Source: Lycocorax pyrrhopterus obiensis
Taxonomy: Eukaryota > Chordata > Aves > Passeriformes > Paradisaeidae
NCBI GenBank assembly: GCA_014706295.1
Contig: JACSVZ010000002.1
Coordinates: forward strand, 54,474,660-54,538,659
DNA: 64,000 nucleotides
Reading direction: 5' to 3'
Positions 55,564 through 64,000 of the stretch are shown one piece after another (position 1 is the stretch's first letter; each line of letters starts with the position of its first letter). The notes under the pieces were generated by a model that worked only from the letters and a program-made list of their open reading frames with translations, was not told the DNA's origin and made no database searches. Both the position numbers and the translations under genes were made by a program.

Positions 55564-56100
55564 CGAGCTCGCTCACGGCCGAGGGCGCGGCCCAGGGAAC
55601 CCGCCGCCACCGCCGCGCTCAGGGCGCCATGGGGACCCGGCGGCGCCGTGCACACGCACCGGGACGGACACCCACGGGCCGCGCCGGGGCCTCGCTCGCT
55701 CCCGCACCGCCCGCCCGCCTCACATGGGGCCGCACCGATACATACGGGGTCGGGCTGGGGCCGGGGCTGGGCGCGCTGCCCGATGCGGCGGCGGCGGAGC
55801 GGCACCGGCAGCGTCCCGCAGGCCGGCGCGGCCTCTCCCGCAACACGGAAGTGTCTCCCGGCGGCGGCGGCTCCTCCTCACTTCATTCTGGGCCGCGGCC
55901 GCCGCCGCGCAGAGACACGGACACCGGGCGCGGGCCTCCTCCACCTCTTCCCTCAGCGGCTCCCGGCAGGGCGGCTGGGTCAGGCCAGGCCGGGCCGCCC
56001 CCGGGCGAAGTGTCCGGGGCCCTGCGCGGCTCCGATCCCGGTTCTCCTGCCCGGCGGGGGCCGCACGTGTCAGGGCCTCTCCCGCGCCGCCGGTATCCGG
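55564..56100 (-). promoter_or_regulatory. CDK13: Presumed CDK13 5' UTR and core promoter
   Basis: This is the minus-strand sequence immediately upstream of the CDK13 AUG. It carries an in-frame TGA (55573-55575) and upstream AUGs at 55630, 55805 and 55846. An ETS-like CGGAAGTG lies near 55845-55853 on the plus strand. How much of this is transcribed depends on the start site, which is not visible here. Confidence 0.5.
55619..55630 (-). promoter_or_regulatory. Three-codon upstream ORF in the CDK13 leader
   Basis: On the minus strand the sequence reads ATG GCG CCC TGA, about 55 nt upstream of the main AUG, with G at +4. The main AUG has a weaker context (T at -3, C at +4). The same frame is open from an AUG at 55846 (75 codons). 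A different frame from 55805 runs past the main start into exon 1. All three depend on transcription starting far enough upstream. Confidence 0.5.
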
Positions 56101-56182
56101 GAGCGCTCTCGCGGCCTCAGCGCCGCCGCGCGCGGGTGACACACGCACCGGGGGGGACACGGACGCGGCCCGGCGAAGCGCG

Positions 56183-56192
56183 GCGCATGCGC
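56183..56192. promoter_or_regulatory. NRF1-type palindrome GCGCATGCGC
   Basis: A perfect GCGCATGCGC palindrome, the core of the NRF1 consensus, lies about 620 bp upstream of the CDK13 AUG in the CpG island. NRF1 sites are typical of CpG-island promoters. Occupancy is inferred. Confidence 0.6.
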
Positions 56193-56230
56193 GACGCCGG
56201 AAGCGGGCGGGGGAGGGGGGACGCGCCCCG

Positions 56231-56235
56231 CCAAT
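56231..56235 (+). promoter_or_regulatory. CCAAT box
   Basis: CCAAT in a GC-rich context (CGCCAATCGCG), 39 bp from the NRF1-type palindrome and about 50 bp from the TCTCGCGAGA element. It is an NF-Y candidate on sequence alone. Confidence 0.4.
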
Positions 56236-56283
56236 CGCGCTCGGCGCCGCCACCTTCGCCCGCATGCCCGAGAGCCACCCCGC

Positions 56284-56293
56284 TCTCGCGAGA
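56284..56293. promoter_or_regulatory. TCTCGCGAGA palindromic promoter element
   Basis: A perfect TCTCGCGAGA, a CpG-island promoter element known to be bound by BANP when unmethylated. Partial copies reading CTCTCGCGG lie nearby at about 56104, 56326 and 56345, so the element occurs as a cluster. Confidence 0.6.
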
Positions 56294-56398
56294 CTTCACC
56301 CCTCCCCTCCCCCCTCCCCCCGACGGCTCTCGCGGTACCGCGCCTCTCGCGGTAACTGCGCCGCAGGCCCCGCGGGCGGCGGTTCCGGGCCAGGGCAC

Positions 56399-56410
56399 CA
56401 AAGATGGCGC
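56399..56410 (+). promoter_or_regulatory. YY1-like AAGATGGCG element
   Basis: The plus strand reads CCAAAGATGGCGCTC, matching the YY1 core AAGATGGCG. In this orientation YY1 motifs often sit just downstream of a start site on the same strand, here pointing away from CDK13. An open frame begins at its ATG (56404) but runs into a CR1 fragment, so it is unlikely to be a protein. Confidence 0.45.
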
Positions 56411-56493
56411 TCGGGGAGGGGCGGGGAGCGGGGCTCGAGGTAGAGGTGCTTGGGCCGCCGGCCACTCTCCTTGTCTCTCGCCCGGCTCTCTCT

Positions 56494-56732
56494 GGAGGCA
56501 ACGGGCAGAAACCGAGGTACGGGAAGTTCCACCTGAACACGAGGAAGAGCTTTTTTACTGTGTGGGTGGCCGAGCAGCAAAGTAGGCTGCCCAGAGAGGG
56601 TGTGGAGTGTCCCTCACTGGAGATGCTCCAGAACTGTCTGGACGCAATCCTGTGCAATGTGCTCTAGGGTGACCCCGCTTGGGCAGGGAGGTTGGACCAG
56701 GTGACCCACTGCCCACCTCACCCATTCTGGGA
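56494..56732 (+). mobile_element. CR1 LINE, 3'-end fragment at the CpG-island edge
   Basis: GGAAGTTCCACCTGAACACG, AGGCTGCCCAGAGAGGGTGT and GGGCAGGGAGGTTGGACCAG mark the CR1 3' region. The terminal ATTCTGTG repeat is degraded. The fragment begins within about 30 bp of the end of the GC-rich promoter block and about 0.93 kb from the CDK13 AUG. Confidence 0.85.
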
Positions 56733-57548
56733 GCTGGAGCGGTGCGGGCGCCGCGTCAGGCTCCGGGAGGCGGTGTAGGAAGTCCGCTGGTCCCCAGGTG
56801 GTTTTCCCTGCTTTTAATGTACGTAGGCCCTGGTTATTGACTGGGGGGGCATGAGAGAAAACCGCTTCACTCTGAAACAGTGAAGTGAAGCCACGTCACT
56901 GCTTCAAGAAAAGTAATTTTTTTTTTTTGCTGTCTTACACTACTGAAACTAAGTACAACTTAGGATATTTTAAGTTTCCTTCCAAACTTACTGATTGCTG
57001 ATTTCATACTCTAATGAAAGACTCAAGCTCTTTTTTCCTTTTTCTGCCTGCTCTATCCTTTTGCCTTTTCATGGCTTTATTGAATTTCATGACTGGAGCT
57101 GCATCTCCTGACTGTGCCTCAACTCGGCTTCTTGGGCTGACTGTCTTCCATTAGGTACATCTGCTGTACCATCTAGAATGTTGTGAGCGCTTTAAAAACA
57201 GAATCTATTGTCTTTCCGTAGGGATTTGATAGTTTTCTGCTATCTAATTGTTGTTAGCTAGCTTATATACATACTGGTTACATTTGTTTGTAAAACACAA
57301 TGTAAAAATAAAAAACCAAAACAAAGGACCCCACCTGTTTTTCACTGTTGTATTTCAGCTCCTTGAATCACTCTAATTGTTTCCTCTCCTTTTCTAAACC
57401 GAAGCAAAAATATTCCTCCTGTCCAGGTCCTGTGTGTCATCTGCTATCCAGCAAATCTCCTTTCACAAGTGTGTTCCAGTACTTCACCCAACTCACATTT
57501 CTTCTAAACGTTGTCATCAAAGCATTCATTACGTATTTCTCTAGTTGT

Positions 57549-57564
57549 ACACACACACACACAC
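57549..57564. repeat. (AC)8 dinucleotide run
   Basis: A short perfect AC microsatellite in the upstream intergenic region. Confidence 0.9.
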
Positions 57565-60172
57565 AGAGGCATGTGCACTTTCCTTCAGGCTTCCTCTGAA
57601 GGTGTGAGTTACTTGGAGAACAACGAAGTCACTTTTTTTCTGTTCTCTAACAATGTGCCGTAGGATGGTGAAGGAAAAAGCCTGATGTGCTGGCCCACCT
57701 GTCATTTCAGGAGCGAGGGTCCCTGTCCAAGAAGGATTACTCTAACCTAGGCAGTGATTGCATTCATACTTTGTGAAATTGTGGGTTTTTATCAGCATGC
57801 TGTGCCTTACGGAAATACTGTTTCTGCCTGCTGTTGGGGAATAGTTTTTCTTTCCATAGTGGTCTGGAGGCTGCTCTCGGCTTTGCTGACATCCTTTGTG
57901 GCTTACCTTGTATGTGAATATTCAGCAACTATGAAGAGGTTCTCCAGGGTTGTTGCAGCACACTCAGCAAAGCCAGTGTGCCATCAGGCCTTTGGCACAT
58001 TGGAAAAAAAAAACAAAAACAAAACCCAGAAAGACAACAACCCTACATCACAGAGGCAGTTGTAGAGACCCTGGATAATTATACAGGGCAGATCTGGACA
58101 AAACAACACAGGCTGCAATTTCTAATTTACTCCCAAGCATTACCTGGCATTTCTGGAGGAGGGATATGTTATTTGAAAGAGTTGCGTCACTAGCAGTAGA
58201 GTGCTGGTGTTTCTGCATCTGGAGCGAGCCTCATGACTTGTCAGAGAAGCTTAACTAGAAGCTAAGCTGCTAATGACAGCAAGTTTACTCTGCCTGGAAA
58301 TGAGCTATACCAGGTTGTAAGGGGATGTGCCAACAGCAATCGTGTCAGCTGTCGGCTGACAGGTGATGGCAACATAGGATTTGACAGTGGAAACCTATCC
58401 ATAGATTCCTGACATAACAAAGCAGACCTGAAACAGATTCCTTACAGAGAATAAAATCCTTCAGAAGCATTGAAGACATTGATGGCATAGTGCCAACTCT
58501 TGGATTCACAAAGAGCCAGAAAATTCAAGATGCATTACAGCTTGTTTCCACAAGGCTTAGTGTGGAAGAGCAAATAGTAGGGAGAGGAGTACCGGATTAG
58601 GTTTTGGCAGTGGCACCTGCAGTGGTGTGAGAACCATTACTCTGTAAAGATGGTTGTTCCACAACAAGCTGAAGCCTTGTGCCATAGGAATGTTGGTTGC
58701 AGCTATCTCATATCTTGCAAGGTATTACTGCATGGTCAGCACATGAAAACAGTGGTAAACACTAAGAAAAACACACCTAGAAAGTTGAAGCCAAAATACT
58801 ATCATCTCCAAAAGTATTTTCATGCCAGCTCTAGAAACTGAGCCCTTGGAAAAGCACTTCCCTACCAACCATCCCATGGAGGAAACTTGGACTAACACTT
58901 AGGTAATTTAATTTTATTTAAGAAAAAACAAAAACTTCAACTCATATTCTGTTTTTTATTCAAATACTTGGTTTTATCTGCACATTAAGCACATTAAGTC
59001 TGTTCTGAGAAACTGTTCACCATCTTTAGTGTAACACAATTGGTACAAATAGATGCTGAGCTGGTCATGGGTAAGGAGGAGGCTGTGCTACATGTCATGG
59101 GCAATGTTACCACTTCTTTTTTTGTTAAGGCTTTTGTTGTACTTTCTTCCTTTTTTTAAAGTTTCTGTGTCCTGTCTTTGCCACCACGTGTAAAGAGCCC
59201 TTAGCAACAACCTTCTGGTGCAGAACAAACTGTCAATCTACCAAGATAAAAAGAGAGAGGTAAAGCCTTCAGTAGTTTGAGGATCTTTATTTTTCAGCAG
59301 AATTCCTCAGGGCTTGTTTGTTGACTTGGTAGGCATTTTTCCTTAAGGATGGTTTTGGTTGGTTGGGGTTCTTTTTTTTGGGGCGGGGGGGGAGGTGTCT
59401 GGTTTTCTCTTTCTCCTCTGCAGTAACATGTACCTAGAGTTCTTTGAAGTTTTGTTTTCGATCTTCCAGCATCAACCTGTTTTTTCTCCTAAAAGAACAA
59501 TTTTCCCCAAGCACACAGAGGAATTCAAATTTCTAGCTTGTTTGGTTTTTTTGCTGGGGGTTGGTTGGTTTTTTAAATAAATATGGAAGTCTTAGAAGAC
59601 ATTTTTACTCTCTGACGTACTGCAGGCTTTCACATATCTTCTAACCATTTTACAAAAAATAGTCTGATGTGTATATATACTGTCTTGTGTAGTCTGCTGT
59701 AGTTTTGTTACTACCTCTGCTATTTCTTTCCTGCAATTGTATTTGTATCTTGCCCTAAGATTGTTTATTGACTAGAGTGCAATAATTCATGTTTTCCAAG
59801 GCCCTGTGGAAAAACTGACTAGATTAACTATATCAATGTTTGTTCTTCTCAACAAGAAGAATGTTGCAATGATCTGGGAACTCAGCTATTGGAAAAAACA
59901 GAGAAGGATAAAGACCTGTGTATTGGCTGATCAGGACACAAGTGGACTTATACAACCCATACACTTGAAGAGCTGAGAAAGATTAATGCTGTTTTTAAGT
60001 CACTGTTAGGTCACTGTTCTGATCATTCTTATTCAGAGAAAAATTAATTCACCACAAGAGCAGAAAAGGCTATGAAGGTCATAGTGAACTGAAATCTCAG
60101 TTTCAGAGGAGACTGGCAGAGCGTGATTTGTCTAGCATAACAGAGGCAGGAAATCACAGTGTTCTATAAATT

Positions 60173-60273
60173 TAGTTTGAGGGTAAGAAAGGTGTCCCTG
60201 CCCATGGTGGAGGTGCTGGAACTGCATGATCTTTAAGGTCCCTTCCAAGCCAGGCCATTCTGTGATTCTATGA
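60173..60273 (+). mobile_element. CR1 LINE, short 3'-end fragment
   Basis: About 100 bp containing GGTGTCCCTGCCCATGG, CTTTAAGGTCCCTTCCAAGC and the terminal ATTCTGTGATTCTATG, a CR1 3' end in plus orientation and of a different subtype from the other two fragments. Confidence 0.8.
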
Positions 60274-61302
60274 AAGGAGATAAACACCTAGAAGGAAGGA
60301 ATATTTGCCCTAAGACACAGTGCAGGCAGTTACAAACAGTCAAAGCACAGCTTTTTGGCTTTTAAGCCCAATCTCTTCTGAAACAGATTTATTGCCCATT
60401 GATGAGAGACAGTTGCCACTCACCCCAATTCCTTTGGGAAAGCAATCTATTTATGCTTCCCAAAGCCATCAGGCTAGAATTTAACTGGTTGAATTGCTTG
60501 GCAATTTCATCCATTGCTGAAGCAGTTTTAGCCATGGATGGAAAGGTATATGCTGCCCTCCACAAACTCAGAGCACAGAGGACTTTCCAGATTTTTAACT
60601 ACCAAGTTCACAAATATTCAGAACAATCATCTTGTTTCTCAACTCAGTATGCATTTCCTCTGCTGACCGAGCCCTGCTTAAATGTACCAAGACCTTTACT
60701 CACGCAAGCATGCTGGAACCACCTGAGGGAGCAGCTTCATGTGAGGGCCTACTTTGGATTTGACACCAAGTGCCTCATCCCTAGGAAAAGGTCTGTGACG
60801 TGTTTGAGGCCACAATAGCTCCCTACACAAATGCTCTGGCAAACCGTTTTGCAGAAATGTTTCCCTAGAGGTCAGCATACCAAAGAAGATGAAACCAGAA
60901 ACTGAATTCACACTGCTTCTGCTGCAAGAAATCTGTCATCCCCCAGCTGCCCTCACAGACATTTACCTCTGAGCTGCTGCTCTTGGGGCAGTTGTTAATT
61001 CTAAAAGTAAACTAAAATCATTCATGCCATTGCCCACCCAAACTCTGGGGTGAAAGCTAACATTTTTATCAACTTGATGCTGCTTGGGAAGATGATACAA
61101 TAACCCTAGATCTCAGAGAATTCTGCCTCAGAAATTACGGGGGTTAACTTCTCAGAAGCATCAAACATTCAGAGCAGACAGCCTGTATGAGGTACAACAG
61201 ACTGTCTCACTGCTTTATCTCTGCTTTTCCAGTAAGTGCATGAAACAATGTAATGTTTCACATGAGCAAGAGCCATTAAAGAAAACAAACAACAAAACAA
61301 CA

Positions 61303-61505
61303 CCCCTTCCCTTCCCTTCCCTTCCCTTCCCTTCCCTTCCCTTCCCTTCCCTTCCCTTCCCTTCCCTTCCCTTCCCTTCCCTTCCCTTCCCTTCCCTTCC
61401 CTTCCCTTCCCTTCCCTTCCCTTCCCTTCCCTTCCCTTCCCTTCCCTTCCCTTCCCTTCCCTTCCCTTCCCTTCCCTTCCCTTCCCTTCCCTTCCCTTCC
61501 CTTCC
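61303..61505. repeat. (CCCTT)n pentanucleotide array, about 40 perfect copies
   Basis: About 200 bp of uninterrupted CCCTT on the plus strand, which is AAGGG on the minus strand. It follows an A/C-rich stretch (61279-61302). No interruptions were seen in the core, and it produces artefact frames of PFPSL or REGKG repeats. It is a homopurine/homopyrimidine tract able to form triplex or G-quadruplex structures. Confidence 0.98.
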
Positions 61506-62014
61506 TCTTTCCCTACCAATACACACTGGGGAAATCTCTGAAGACAATTCTTCCCAGCCCTGCACTAGCAGAAGGCACTGAATACCCAGAACCATCTCCC
61601 AGCCTAGGCACTGGCTCTGTCACCTTGTGGGAAGGAGGTGTGTACCTTCTGAGGGGGGCCACAGCTGTGGGTCATCTCAAGATAAAGGGACCATCTGCAC
61701 AAATTTGCAAAAAACAAGTGTGATGTGTTTTTTTTTTTAAACTCATCAGTGTTCAACTGAGATAAGTTTTCACAGGATGGCAAAACACCACATCACTGAC
61801 ACTAGCAAGGCTCAAAGATCAAGCCTTCAGTCTGGTGCAGGATGTGCTTCTCATCTAAATGGTTGCAAACCATTTGGAGGTGAGCAATACCTGTCATTTC
61901 CCCATGAATATTCTTTTTTTCTCCTTGTGCTCATTTTTAGAAATGTCTGGTCTGTTTTCTATGGAAGAACATACTAAAACACAAGAGCCTGAGAACAGCA
62001 GCACTGTCTCACAG

Positions 62015-62075
62015 GGAAGGTCCATCTGGCCCAATACTCTGTCTCCAAAGTGTCCGACCACCAGTGTCTGAAGAA
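62015..62075 (-). mobile_element. Possible remnant of the same ancient LINE family
   Basis: The plus strand reads GGTCCATCTGGCCCAATACT then CTGTCTCCAAAGTGTCCGAC, close to the GTCCATCTAGCCCAGTATCCTG motif of old amniote CR1-type repeats as I remember them. Only about 60 bp is recognisable. Confidence 0.35.
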
Positions 62076-64000
62076 GAGCACGTGAGCACTGAAGTCTAGT
62101 CCTGCCAGGATCCTGAGGGTGCTCACAGGCCTCAGTGGCTGGGACTGGCCTCCCCTGGGACCCCCACCCCTACCATCTCCTGCCAAGGGCCCAGGGGACG
62201 TGTCCCAGCTCCGCCTGGGACCTTCAGTCCCTGCCTGAGCCCTGCTGTAGGTGTGCCCATCTCTGCCCGTGTCTCCTGGGTGGGCCTGGGACCTGCACTG
62301 CAGAGCTGCTCTCTGGGGTGGAGCCCTCAGACCTGGGTCGAACCTTGTCATGCAGAGCTCTGGGTTTAACGTGGCATAACTGCTCTGTTCTATTCCCTGC
62401 ACTCACCATGAGTCAAATAATGATGAGACTTATTTGTGTGAAGTTCCAGGGGGTTTTTGATCCAAAAACACATTCAAGAACACATGATACACAGGTTGCA
62501 ACTGGAAATAGGATATTTTTTTAATTTTTGTTTTTCTGAATCAGTTTCAGAGCTGATGCCCACAACCATTACCACATTGTGCATGTGTAGCCAGGAGCAG
62601 GCTGATGTGTTCTTCAGTTTAGCTTGAAAAATCCTTTGTAGTCTGGAAAAGGCAAGTGACAGAGCTACAGAATGCAGCAGCAGGAATACAGGCCTAGCAG
62701 GTCCTGTTTCCTGAAGAGTGAGAACATGAAGAATGAGAATCAGAAGCAACAACACAAAAGGTGTGTACTACCATGGGTGTGTTCTAAAGTGTAACATGTA
62801 TCAATTACAAACACAATTTTTGCCTTCCAAGATTTGCTTCATTGCTGTGCTCCCAGGCCAAGGATGCATGAAAAGCACTCTCATGCCTGTCCTGTGCTTG
62901 TGTTGCAGGCTGGAGAACTGAAAAATGGCAGCTCTGGATGGATGCAAGAACCCCATGGGAAATGGGAGCCAAGGGAAGAGCAGAGCTCAGCCCCACTCCA
63001 AACTTGCAATGGGCAAGAGAGCCAGAGAGAGCCTAAGGAAGCAGAAAATGCCCAGCTGCAAGGCTGGCTGGAGTGATTTACAGATCCCTGAAAGCTGCAG
63101 GCAAAGCAGCTTGGGAAACACAGCAAGAAGAACAGACAGACCTGCCCTTGCTTGGGTGGCCCTGTCTGTGGCACTACCACAAGGGAGAGAGATTAAAACT
63201 CGGTGACAGTACAGATTTTCTCCACATTTTTGACTGGTTTGCCCAAAATTGTGCTTGATGCTTATTTTTCAGTTATCTGTCTATTTTCAACTTTATTTTT
63301 GAATGGAATGAGAACAACGGAGGGTTTTAATGGTCGCTGAGCTAATGACCACACCATTATGTCCATCAACCACAATCCAATAGAGCTGTAGAGAAGAAAA
63401 AAATCTGAATCTAAAAACAACCTGGCAAGAAGTTTGTGCAGACTGGCGTGAAATGTCGGGATGTGCTTGCCTCTCCCAGTGGTGTAGACAAGCAGCACTG
63501 TGAATAGAGAATATGGGCTGTCATCTCACAAGATTTATAAAGGCCAACCCATGTGTCCGATGTACACAGCACCCTCCCATCACAAAAATGTAAAACTAAC
63601 AGATAATGCGCTTCTAAAGGAGAAGTGCTTGGACTAATGACTCAAAATGATTATAAAAGCCAGAGGCATGAACGAATGATGGCACAGCATGGCCCATGCA
63701 CCCCATTTTTTCTCCTGATGCCGTGAACCTGCAGGGGAGAAAGGCCTGCTATGGCAGGTTTGGAAGGCAGTCAAGGCTGTCAGCACAGAACAGTGGTCTG
63801 GGACATCAGCAGTCCATAGACTCCATGGATGGCAACGTTGGTGAGCAATGCACTGTGACCTCACATCCCTCAGTGCTTACGTTTGGGCATGGGCAGAGCC
63901 TGGCCCAGACTCACTCGCGCCTGGACTCCTGGCAAGCGTACCTGGGAGGACTGGACGCCTGCGAGGTTGTTGGGAGCTGCTGTCAGCAACTCTCAGCTCT

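Larger units (their letters stand above)
56740..64000. other. Intergenic region upstream of CDK13
   Basis: No gene is supported. It holds a CR1 fragment at 60173-60273, a (CCCTT)n array, an (AC)8 run at 57549-57564, T/G-rich low-complexity stretches at 59350-59395 and 59540-59580, and a possible old repeat at 62015-62075. The longest frame outside the array (60399-60818, 139 codons) has no recognisable domain. Confidence 0.7.

Noticed and set aside
56404..56667. An 87-codon frame starting at the YY1-like ATG
   Set aside because: Most of it is translation of the CR1 fragment at 56494-56732. There is no evidence of a conserved protein.
60399..60818. A 139-codon plus-strand frame
   Set aside because: No recognisable domain, no promoter or splice context, and it lies in repeat-bearing intergenic DNA.
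61169..61595. Open frames of 113-126 codons at the (CCCTT)n array
   Set aside because: They are direct translations of a pentanucleotide repeat, giving PFPSL or REGKG units. There is no independent coding evidence.
62135..62524. A 129-codon plus-strand frame and a 142-codon minus-strand frame at about 62 kb
   Set aside because: A locally GC-rich patch with no domains and overlapping frames on both strands, next to a probable old repeat.

Overview
This window is vertebrate nuclear DNA, very probably from a bird. The evidence is one large split gene with GT-AG introns, a GC-rich CpG island at its 5' end, AT-rich introns, and three 3'-end fragments of CR1 LINEs with the avian-style ATTCTGTGATTCT terminus. 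The species cannot be named from the sequence alone.

The window is dominated by one complete protein-coding gene on the minus strand: CDK13, cyclin-dependent kinase 13. I rebuilt all 14 coding exons from homology and splice phase. Exon 1 lies at 54362-55563 and exon 14 at 12245-13101. Every junction is GT-AG and every exon phase fits its neighbour. The coding length is 4587 nt, giving 1528 residues against 1512 for human CDK13 as I remember it. Exons 1-2 encode the disordered Arg/Ser-rich N-terminus. Exons 4-11 encode the kinase domain: glycine loop [13 protein letters not shown] lysine, PITAIRE helix, HRD, DFG, T-loop threonine and RPPE. Exon 12 encodes the CDK12/13-type C-terminal kinase extension. 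Exons 13-14 encode the Gln/Pro-rich tail ending in GRGRGLPY. The gene occupies about 43 kb.

Layout by coordinate. 1-8.7 kb is AT-rich intergenic DNA with no gene I can support. 8.7-12.2 kb is the region downstream of the CDK13 stop. It holds candidate poly(A) signals and a short minus-strand ORF (8773-8928) that looks like a terminal coding exon of something I do not recognise. 12.2-55.6 kb is CDK13. 54.3-56.5 kb is the CpG island and promoter, with NRF1-type, TCTCGCGAGA, CCAAT, ETS-like and YY1-like motifs and upstream AUGs in the presumed 5' UTR. 56.5-64 kb is intergenic DNA with CR1 fragments and a pure (CCCTT)n array of about 200 bp, which is (AAGGG)n on the other strand.

No phage, plasmid, CRISPR, viral or toxin content was seen. 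The best leads are the possible unannotated exon downstream of CDK13, a 24-codon extension at the 3' end of exon 13, the clustered CpG-island motifs, and the pentanucleotide array.
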